Assembly (NCBI GenBank): GCA_905147135.1
Contig: LR990049.1
Coordinates: 11,549,428-11,613,427 of the forward strand
Reading direction: 5' to 3'
Length of the DNA stretch: 64,000 nucleotides
Origin: Blastobasis lacticolella
Lineage: Eukaryota; Arthropoda; Insecta; Lepidoptera; Blastobasidae
The notes under the pieces were generated by a model. That model was given only the letters and a program-made list of their open reading frames with translations, was not told where the DNA came from and did not search any database. How positions within the stretch are numbered: the stretch's first letter is position 1; every line of letters starts with the position of its first letter. Shown here in pieces: positions 15,201-27,200 of this stretch. The position numbers were made by a program, and so were the translations under genes.

Positions 15201-18200
15201 GGTAATCCATAAAGTAATTAATACATCTGTATCTATGCTTGTGACTTGTTAGATTTTTGTTAAAATACCTATATCGTATCAAAGTGGCGCTAGGCTTTAA
15301 GATTTTATTTTAAAACTCTTGTTAAAAAAAGTTCCACTTTTAACTGCAGTGCGTCATAGATATAAACAGAGAGCAGTTGTTCTTTAAATAATGACTTAAC
15401 ACAAAGATAAAGGATAAGTTGAATCATCTGTTTAGCGAAATTGTGACGAAATATCTTTCAAGTACACGTAAGTAGGGCAAACTGGGCATATGCCCTTTGT
15501 TAGAGACGTGCTAAACATTTTAACACTTAGGTAGGTATTTGTACAATTATTCGAGCCTTAGAAAGGTCGTGACCTTCATTATACAGTTTTTTTGTAGATA
15601 AAAAATAGAATTCATATAACTTTCTTTTAGTCCTTGTTCAGTAAGTACCTTATTAACGAACATTACGAAACTGGTGATTTATAATTTAAATATGTAATTA
15701 TCGTTGTAGGAACGTCGGTGGCGTTATGGATAGCTGGTCGGCCTCGTAAGCGAGAAGCACCAAGTTCGATCCCCAGTTCCAATTATTTTTTTCGAGTTAT
15801 GTACCTACACACTCGCACATCATTTGTAGGTACAGTCGAGTTCATTAATATGTAAGCATTGCCAAGGCTTCAAATATAAATGTATATGGAAGGGTAATTA
15901 TATATCTGAGCAGATGTACAATGTTTGATTGATGAATCTGCTCAGATATATAAGTACCCTTCCATGTACACTTATATTTGAAGCCTTGGCAATGCTTACA
16001 TATTAAGAAACTCGACTCAAGATTATTACCTATTTATTTTTATTATAATCGTAGCTCACAATAGCTTATATTCTAGTAATTCTTCCTTCTACCGAAACCA
16101 GTTACGAAACCCCGAAACTCAGTTACCTATGCGGCCGAAAGGGCAGATAAGAAAACATTATGTAGAAATATTTCACAAATCACAATATTTTCCATCCTTG
16201 ACAAGGCAAATACAAGGCTACAAGCTCTTGGGTGGTTAGGTACTTAAAATCGAAATCTAACAGCTGTTTTCAGCTGGTGAAATCTTATCACACCTGCAAT
16301 ATTCGCACACAAGACGTCTAATAAAATATTTGACCACCATTTTGCGCTCAAATTGGTGTTGACATACAGCCAAGGATAAAAAGTTTGTAAACTTACGTTG
16401 AAATTCGCAACTTGGCTGAACTGTAGGTAGATAGTGTGCTAAATGGCCGACGATATCGGAAACCCCCCAACAAAGAATATTGTAAATAAACTGAAATATT
16501 TACCAAACTAATGTACCGATTTTAATGGGACAAAGCTAAGAACCATCACGATTAAACTGGGTTTAATTAAAGAAAACCGCACCAATCAACGCAACAAAAA
16601 CCAATCCCTTCGGGAGCTGTGATGTCAAAGACAAACGCTCTACTACACACAATAAACTTTTGCGTCAAAATGAAAGTTTGCTATAAAGTCTACAGCGTTA
16701 TTAGAGTACTTAGGTATATACTACAAATACGATAATGTAGAAATATCTTATTTTTTAAAATAGATTAGGTATGACTCATTACGTACGTAAAAAAGTGTTA
16801 TTCGAGCTAAGAAGGTCATTTTCTGTTTTAATTAATTTTGCCAGTGGACATAGTTATCGAAATAATGTAAAAAAACGAATGCGCAATTGCACTAAACTTT
16901 AAGTGACGCCCAAGTTGATTTCAAATATTCCTTACAAGAAAAAGCATTGCACCAACACATCTTAAGTGAAAACTAAACTTGCTAAGTCACTCTTAATTTT
17001 ATAAGCCGATTTTGTGACGACTAAATTGCTAAGGAATATGAGACGCCGTTATAGTCTGTTGGCGTATCTAAAGGGTTTTGATTTGATAGTAAATAAAAAA
17101 TAATAAAGAGAATATTGATTTGTAGTAAATGAATTATGTGGTGTGGTGGTGTGGTAGTGTGGTGTCCGGCAGAGTAGAATAGCACTAACCTTATACTCTT
17201 GGGTGTCGTACAAGGCGACTTATGTTTTCGAGACGAAAAATCTAGGAAAATAGGCAGCTGCGTTTTCCATTGTTATTTTTATTACACTGCGATCTCCAAC
17301 CCGCCTGCCAAACGTAGAGATTATGGCAATAACCTCTTCTTTCGTGGGAGAGGCCCTGAGCCCTGCAGTGGACTGTTATGGACTGTGCTGATGAAATCAA
17401 TTGTTGCTACACTGACACTATTTATTTATAGTTATACAGGGATTGGATCGGACCCCTTTGCAAGGTACTTAGTCAGACTCGCACTTGACGGTTTATTTTA
17501 TATCAGTCCACTGTCCTGCATTTTTTATCATGTTCACCTATCGTATTAAAATTTGAACACGCCCTTCCTCCATGCTTAGGTAGTTCATTAACAATAACAA
17601 TCACTAACAGATTGCCCGATACAATTATCGGTTATCATCATGTCCCTAGTTATATAAACATTTAGACGATATCTAGTTCAACCTTGCGTATCGCAACGTC
17701 CGCGACCTTTCGCAGATTTAATGTCATAAGTAGCTAATTGGAGTTTGTTTACTCCCAGCTGGTCCTGACATCATTCACGTGCAGCAGTTGCATTTCGCTG
17801 GAACGCTCACGTTGCCAGTTTATCATGTAGGTACATTCAGCTCAAGAAAGTGTTGACAGAATGTTATTGCAAAGAAAACCTAATCGACCTTGTTATGACG
17901 TGCAACTGAAGTTCAACCTTAGGGTGATAAAGCAATTTCCCGGTCGACCTTTCATTGATAGAGATTTAAGGTGAGACCGAGTCCAGCGAACTACTGTACG
18001 GAGCTACTACAGCATAGCCATTGGCTAAGTAAAGTTTTTACCTATATCGCTGACACAGAAATAGTAATAAAATTGACTTATCTTATTTTGATTTCTGTAG
18101 TTGCTGATAACTAACTTAGCCAGTTAGTTATTAGGCTATGCTATTAAGCAAAGGGCGCCGTTCAATTAGACGCCTAGGCTTAATGCGTTTCTATCAACAT

Positions 18201-21200
18201 TCACAGCGCAGCTAAACGAAATCTAGCTCAGTGAAAACGCAGAACCAATCGTCTTAAATAAATGGGTTATATAATGACTGTTTAATAATAACGTGACTCT
18301 TTCTAAAGTATAAAATTCGTAACGAAGTAATCCGACATGCTGGCCATATCTGCCGGAACCGACAACTTTTGTAACCGAGTTGAGCGCGACTTGGCAAGCG
18401 TAGAGCTAGACGCCCTCCGGCCGGATGGAATGACGAATTGCGGAAGGCTGCAGGTGGATGCTGGATTGGCAATCCAAGCACAGGTGCATTGGCACCTTGG
18501 CGCTCATTGGGGGAGGCCTATGTTCAGCAAGAGCGGACTATAGACTGATGTTGATGAAATAACTTGACACAAAATCTACGAATTCCACAAAAAGAAGATG
18601 ATCCTCCGATATGCAACTTGCTACACCGCAGCGGAACTGCACAACTCAATAACAACTCCGCCGCATTGCAGTTCCACTCGTGCCATGCGGCCTTACACTG
18701 ATTTTATTTCTAGCTCTACATAGGTGCCTTAGTTGGTTGATAACTAACCGATGCTCGGCGAGAAAACATCGTGAGGAAATCTGCATTTTTAGGCGGCTGA
18801 ATGTGTAACAATGACACGTGCCGCTGTCGCTTGCGAGTTTTGCCCAATCAAAATTTGATCTATGAAAATTATCCAAGTTTTTTTGCAACTTTGTTCTTTG
18901 ATTTTAAAATACAACAGTACTTGTCTTTAAGTAAATAGAAACATGAATAATAGTTACTTAGGTTAAAACTAAGTTAAGGTAGATTGTTTTCATTAATTAT
19001 AAGGTACAGAATTATTGTAACTTAGGTATGTCTAATTGTTTTTTTAAATGTAATATCTACCTACCTAAAATTCATCATATTCAGTGGGTTTTTTTTAAAG
19101 AAAACAAAATCAGTTCCGCCGATGTCTTACAAAAAATCTCTAACATCCGCTAATGTAACAAAACCTTGCCTTAGCAACAACCCTGGTGACACTGACAAAC
19201 GAGTGGCACCTCAACCTGTTTACCGTAGTTCAAAATTTGGCCATTTCACAGATACGTTGGTGGCACTCATGGATTTATAAGTAATAAAAAAAAAAAAATT
19301 TCGTAAGTGGCACTCATCTAGCACTGTAACATAGTGTCAGCTTGACATTTACTCCATAACACAGAATTCTAATGATCTTACAAACTAAAGCCCTCACAAA
19401 AAAATTCTCTTGTATTCCAGAATACTAATATGACGTTACAAAATAAAAACTATAGTCCTCACAAAAAATATCAATAACTAATGCAACTGCAAACGTGCCA
19501 TACCCCAGTCAAATCCACGTATCTCCGCGCATGCCCACATGGCGCGACTCGAAAGACGGCCGTCGGCGCGCGCGCCACAATTGTGACCGATCAAGAGGAA
19601 TCAAGTGCACTAAACTGCTATTACTTTTGTCAGTGCGGCCGCTCGCGCCTACAGACATCCGCCCGGGTAATGAGCCCGACATGTAGAACGACAAGTTGTA
19701 ATACCACACCGAATTTTTACCCAGCACGGTATTAGCGATTCTTCCGAGGACGGACAACTTGGACAATTATCGATAGGAATTGGTTAACCAATTTGAAATA
19801 GCTTCCGACTACATATGGGTACCTACATGCATCTTGTGTGCTTATCTGGCCTGAGCTTTAATTTAGGTTTTGGTAGGTATGTGTCTCCCTATACATACAG
19901 TGACATGAGCTCGGTAACTTTCGCTGTCATTTTTTTAAAGTAGGTACCTATTTCTTTTTTACGTTTTATTACAGTTGAGCCTCCTAGGTATAGTGTGGGT
20001 GGTATGCCCATACCCAGGTATAATTTTTAAACCAGCAAAAACTTTCCTGTCGGAAGTGTGCCCTTCCCACGATTCTATTAGGCATGTATATCGATCTCTC
20101 CAAGAAGAGCCAACAACCACTAACGAAACAATACGATTGATTTGGTACGATATCCATTAACCTACAAAATGGCTATGCGACGCAGGCAATAAAGCTATTA
20201 ATCATTATTTATGTCACAAACAACCACCCACGTGCGTGGTACGTGACGTGTTAGTAACACGTTTCAAATTGTACCTACCTAGGCACAGTTATCGTTGGTC
20301 TATTATCTTAGCCTTCATCACAACAGCAGCTCATAACAGCCCACTGCTGGACTTGAGCCTCTTCCACATTTGTAGAGGGATTAGTCTCTTCATTGTCCAC
20401 GATCGGCAGGCAGGTTGGCGATCGCAGTGTCAAAAAGCAATCGAAATCGCTACTGCCCATTTTCTGGTTTATCGTGGTTCTAGCTAGATAGTCCTGCCTC
20501 TAAAACATTAGTCAAATCTTGTCACGACACACGTAATATTACGGGTTGTGCAATATTCTACATAGTGTATCGGATAAGTATTACCTATTTAGTATAACTA
20601 TAATATGATGTTATTCGTTTCAGGGCATTCCGTTCGCTGATGAGGAAGGGCAAGAAAGGACATGAGACATCACATACATCAAACACAACAAAGGAGACGA
20701 AGAATAACCACTCCAATGACAGTGAGAGCCCCATTATGTTCAGGCGAGCAATGCAATGTAAGATATTCTTCTATATACTGACTAATATTAAGTATACCTA
20801 CTCAATAGTTCTAGTAGTAATTGACGGTTTCTATTCTGAAGACTTCGAAACTGGACCAACTAATATGCCGGTTGTAGGTACTTTCGCATACGAGGGCCTG
20901 GGGTCCGCCTTGACCATGATCCAGGGTCGGCAGATCAGGTAATTACAGTAGAGCACCTGCCATCTGACTTCCGTGACCTTATTAACAGGGGAACCTGACC
21001 AGTAGCCGTATTCACAATGATTCCGTTTCCGAACGATTCGACACGAAATTCGTGAGCGGCGAATCCGTGTCGATTGATTCGAAAACTGTTATTTAGAATC
21101 CCGATAGATTCCACGGAAACTCTACTCTCTATAACATATGAAAATTTCATCAAAATTAACTGACACCACATTTTCCTAAGATCTTTTGCGATTCCGTATC

Positions 21201-24200
21201 CGAATTCGATTTCCGAGCCATTGTGAATACGGCTACAGATTGGATCATGGTCACACATTCAGTCGCCTGAATGTGCAGGTTTCCACACGATATTTTCTCT
21301 CACCGTAGGAGCATAATTATAAAAGTCCCTGGTACCTTTCGCTTACGACTCGAACCCGCTAGCCACCGACTCTGCACCATCGTCATTGACTCTACCGTTA
21401 AACTCTCCACCGTCATCGTTAAACGGGATCACAGTGTAACAGAATTATAAGCAGCGAGCGGTAGATGCTAAAGCTCCATGTCTTTATTTTTTACAGTAGG
21501 TATTACTTTATTGTATTTTCTTTTGATGCCTTCGTAGTGGATTCTTAAGCACTGAATAGGTATAAATAAATGTTACACAGGCACTCGACAGTCTCTGCCT
21601 ACCCCAATGGGATATCGGGCGTGAGTGTATAGATCCTATTTATCTATGTATGGAAATGTTACATCTATCTGCATCATGAGTTTTAGCTAAAGGACGAGTA
21701 TATCTTGTTTTTGTTAACTGGATCTACTTATTACTTGTTTACGAAAGCTAGTTGTTTTTACACTACTCAGCTACACATACCTACGTATCTAATTATCTAC
21801 AAAATTAACGTGAAATACGTTATATGTTTTCAATATTATATCTTCCTATTTATAAGCAATAAATAGTCAGATTCATAAAATTAAACATTTACAGATACTT
21901 AGCTAAGTATACCTACTTTGTAACAGATGAGTAATTTTACATACAGTTTCAAACACAACACTAGAAAAGATAAGATGTAAAAACAAGTAGGTAGGTTAAT
22001 TGTCCTTGGCATAGTTTGTTTAATTCATCTGGAGTTTTGGAATAGAAAAAAAGGTATAGCATTTTAGGAGATACGACTAAAAAGGCTATTTTAAACATCA
22101 TAAGAGGTTTTTGCCAGCCCTGAAAACTTAATCGAATTTGCAAAACACCGATGTCGTCGAAGCACCTACTACGTAGACACCTAACGTCTAGACGTGACAT
22201 GACTTTATATTATGTGTACCTATAACATAGCAGCGTTATATGTTGTTTCTAGACAGGCATGCCATCATTGGCCGCATCGTCACTTACCACCAGAGGGCCT
22301 AGTGTGAGTTCCGCTTCGATTTTACTTAACTATCGCGTTTGCGTTTACGTGAAAATTAGTATGGAAAAATATATAGCGCCGCCTAGTGGTACGTAAATGA
22401 AGTTTTTTCTTCATACTAATTTCGACGTAAACGCAAACGCGATAGTTAAGTAAAATCGAAGCGGAACTCACACTAGGCCCTCAGATGAGATGGTGGTCAA
22501 ATGCCTGGCTAGTCTAATTATATTAAAAAAAAATTTGGTCATACAGACACACTAATTTTCGAATAAATTAAACATAATCGTGAAGATTTCCGTTCAAATG
22601 GAGTTTGTACCTATCTGAACAAGAAATCCTCGTGTAGAGATAACATTTCACGCGTGTAATTCCTCAATTCTGCAACCCTGTATAATGGGCAGATACGTAA
22701 AAATCTTCCATCTTATCTTGCCTAGATCATAATCATCATCATTATCCATCATCCGAGCGGTCAATCCCGGTTTTAGCTAGGGTCCACTTTCCTCTTCCAC
22801 TTCAGCCACTCTTTAGCATCCTCACGTAGTAAGCGTCTTCCATAGGTATCACTTACTAAATCTCCTAAACATAACCACAATGGGGTGCGAAGGGCACTTC
22901 CGGATACGGTCCGGGCCTACCTAGCAATATCTGCCATTGTCTGCTATTGTCGGGAACGGTCCGGGTGTACCACTAATCGCCTTTGTCGGTTCGGAGTCAA
23001 CGTGCTCTGGGGCGGCCAAAATTTCCAGCACTTACCTACTCTTGTCCGACTAAGAAATTGTATTTGATTTTTTTTAATGTGTTTTTTCAGACTCGTCAAT
23101 GTCCCGCAGCACAGTGGCCTCCCCGGAGCGCTACGTGTACGGGGGCTCGGTGACGCCGCTGCCGCGCTCGCGCTTCCAGGAGCGCCTGCGCAGCACCAGC
23201 CAGCAGGAGGTCTCCACACTCGGGTATGCGACACTATAGGATACTCAGTGTTTCAAGAGAAACAAAATACAAATGAGAGCATAAAGTAGTAGTACCTTCC
23301 GCTAGATATACTAACTTTCAGATACATACTTATTTTACATTGGGGGTTAAATCGAAATAAGATACAATACATTACACGATTTAGTTTCCCACACAGGCCC
23401 CCATTCTATCTACGGCATTCCGGGCGCGGATCAGCATATCATCCATATGTTGATGTTCCACCTGTGCGCACGCAACGTTTTGCTAATTCTTTGGACTGTA
23501 ACTCGCTGCGCATGCTCTCCCTGAACGCTATAACTCGGGTCTCCTTAAGACAAGAGTGAAGAGACATTTAGTAGACAGGTATGCTCCACCTACATTCAAC
23601 ATCAGGTCTGATGGGAGTCAGTTTTGACTATAAATTGTTAAAAAAGGTGGTGTAAAATCCTAGGGAACAAACTTTATCAACGAGGACTTCACGACCCTCC
23701 GCTTTGAAGAAAACGAAGAGTGGAAGAGACGACATGGATTGAAATCCTTTTTTCGCCCGGCCTATATATCAAAATATCTTTTAAGCGAAACACCTAAAAC
23801 ACATTACAAGTTAATGCCTCTTTATTTCGCCCTGACTGCTCATCTATGGTACCGTTTTTCAGAAACCTACTTGTACTAACGTAAGCGCTATGCTTAAGTA
23901 TAATAATAGTCTAGAATATACTTGTTATCTACGTATTTATAAAAATTCAATATTAAAAAAGTATACCATATACTTTTAATCATATTTTTCCATAACACGG
24001 AACTAAAAAGTTACCAAGTTAGTTAAGGTTTAAAGTAGCGCGTAATCTTTAATAAAACTTATTGAATTAAGCGTGAAGTTTGATAACAATGGCGCTTGGT
24101 TAGACTCATTTCTTGTATGTACTCGAGATTATCAGATAGTGGAGAAGACAAGATATTGTGTGTTTAACACTAATAAAATATGCGGTCATGCTTTTTAAAT

Positions 24201-27200
24201 GACGTCGCTATCACATAGCTCACTCGAGCACAAAAAGGACTAAATTGTTTAGATACTATAGATAGGTACGTTTTTAAAACGTAATTTACAACATGGCTTA
24301 CATCGATGTCGTCAGGCACCCGGTAATAACTATAAACTCAAACACCCAATAGCAGGTATTAAAAATCCTCTCGTCTATGTGAATTTCGTAATTTCCCAAG
24401 CGACTGAAAGAGTTTCTTTCGGTCACCTAAACGTACTATTTATGAATGATTAGGAAGAGCTTGTGTGCAGAATAAACTTAGTTATTTTAAAGGCGACGAT
24501 GACACCATACTTCAGGAAATTTCCACACATTTGTTGATCGGAGACATTCAGTAACAATTCGGTTACTACAATCCTGGACTTCGCGCGTAGGAGCGTCAGT
24601 GGCCGAGTGGTTAACGTATTCGACTCGTAATCGAGAGGTACCGGGTTCGAGTCCCCCTCATGTACCAATGACTCTTTTCTGAGTTATGTACATATATTAG
24701 TTCAATGCTAACCGATGCTCTTACGGGGAGGGAAAATAACGTCATGAAACATGCATATTCAGGCGATTGAATGTGTAAACCATGATCTAATCTTGTTAGG
24801 TTCCCCTGGTACCAGGGTCACGGAGGTCAGATGGCAGTCGCTCCACTGTAATTATCTGATTTGCCAAATCCTCCACCGTCAAGGCGGACCAAGGGACCAC
24901 AACCGGCAGCCGTACCGCCGATCTTCGATAGCACGACGCCATTTCGATGTAATTGAGTGTGGACCAATCGCAGCAAGTTATAACCAGAGCTGTCTTGCTG
25001 CCATTGGTTTAAACTCAATTACATTGGTACCACTGCAGGATATTAACGCCAAGATTATTATTACTATTCCAGGACTCCGCGCATGGCTCGCAGCGAGATA
25101 TCGGGCTCCCGGCTAAGCGTAGAGAGCGCCAACCCCTTCGACGAAGCCCCGGTGCCGCCCGTGCGGGCATCGCGCCGTAAGAAGAAACGCGCGCCGCCGC
25201 CTCCTGAGGCCGGCGGTCCTGCTGACGTCTCGGTAATTTTTTTTTTACTATAACACTTAGAAACTCTAAGACGTACGACGTCGTGCAGAGCCAATGGATG
25301 CAAGAGTCACAAAATCAATCGGCGTGAAAGGGGGTGGTCTATGTTCAGGAGGACGTCCTGCGTCTGAGATGATGATGATTCGAATTTACGGTGCAAAAAA
25401 GCATGCAATCTTTGACCCTATCACTTACACAATAGATTAATTTTTTAGGGATTCCTCAAACGGAACTCTTATAGGATCACTTTGTTGTCTGTCTGTCGGT
25501 CAAGCCCTTTTTTCTCAAGAACGCGTGGACGTATCAAGCTAAAATATAAAATACTCAGAACTGCAATCCCTTTGAGCAATGAAAAAATCAAACTTCTAAG
25601 TCTAAGTCACAACGACTTCTCACGAAGCTACAATCAGTTTATAATCTACCTTACTATTTCGTGTTATAGTTTGATGTGGGGATGACTAAAAGTCTAACAC
25701 GGGACTGTGTTAGTGATATTTATGAATGTTTTCTTGTCATATACGTCGGTGAGATGGAATTAGATCTTAATCCATTAGTGTGGTTGTTGGATCGAATAAG
25801 GAGTAGATAATGAGCAGTTTTCCAATAGGTATCTAAAGCATTCTTAACCACTCACTAGATGGCAATGGCGACAATTTTGGTAATTGATAATCGCTTGTAA
25901 TAGGTTCTTAGCAAACAGGATATAAACAATGGGTACGTTGTATTGGATAATATTGTATTTATAAATAGTTTTCAACTATTTTAGAGGTTGTAATAATAAT
26001 GGAACATAGTGCCAACTTCTATAAATATTTCTTTTTACATTTCGTTCAACCTTTAACAGTTATGTATATATTAATAAACATTTTATTTTTAAGTTTAGTA
26101 TTAGTTGGCTGCATGAAATCACTGCCACCATCATACAGATTAAAAAAAGATTACTAAAATTGTAGGAGAGCCATCTATTGATGCTTTTTGAAACCAGCTG
26201 ACAATACCAGTAGGAAAACTCCTCATTAATTCATTATTTTTCAAACATGGCGGCATATCATGTGCCTAAGATGTTATGCAATCTAAAAAATATAACCCAA
26301 ATAAATGATCCTCAAATGTCTTCCACTCATTTTCTTAAGCTTTATTAATTAAGTGGAAAATTTGAATTACAGGTCAGCAGCGAGACCTCCGAGTTACGAA
26401 CCACCCAAACTGAAGATAAGACTCCTGCTAAACAAGAGGATGACTTGGATTTAGACAATATGAACCTGAATATCGAGCTGAAAATTGTTGAAGATGAGGA
26501 AAACAAAGGAAAAAGTAAAGACATTGAGGAAACAAATTCTCCTTCTCAGTGTGTTAAGGAGACTGTAGAAGTAACTTTAGAATCTAGTCCCAAACCAAAA
26601 GAAGATGAAGTCATGGAAGTTGATGATAAAATCCCAGACAAAAATGTCAAGCACGCCGGCTCTGAAGATAATCCCGCTCCATTTCGGAAAATAGATATCG
26701 TGAAGTATAGAAGAAATTCTAGCGTAAACGATGACGACATTAGACTACGGCGAGGTAATTTAGAAGATTTTCATCCATTGGCAAACAAAAGGAGCAAGAG
26801 TCTGAGCAATACTGCCGACGCTGCTTTAATAACGTACGACATCAATCTAAACGAAAAAGACACCACTGACAACAATGGCAATGAACAGCCCCAAAAAGTT
26901 ATATGTAAGCTCTACAACGAATCTGTGAGAAAACAAAGCACCGATAATTCCATTTCAAGCACAGAAAAAGAATTTCTGGAAATTGATAAAGTCAGACAGG
27001 AATTTGAAAGAGAGATAAATAAATTAAACGCAGCTCTTGCTGAAGATGACTTTTCTGATGAACCCAGGATGACGGTCGCAGATATAAAGCGTAAATTTGA
27101 CACGTACGATGTTTCATCCCCTAACCCGATACCAAAGCCGAGAAGAAGTCATAATGGCGAGCCTGGCTCGCCCGTAAACGGTAATGTTCACACTTTAAAA

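Noticed and set aside
24594..24666. Functional tRNA gene (CGT anticodon-like loop)
   Set aside because: Boxes A and B are good, but the sequence continues directly into a SINE body shared with other copies, so it is a SINE head.
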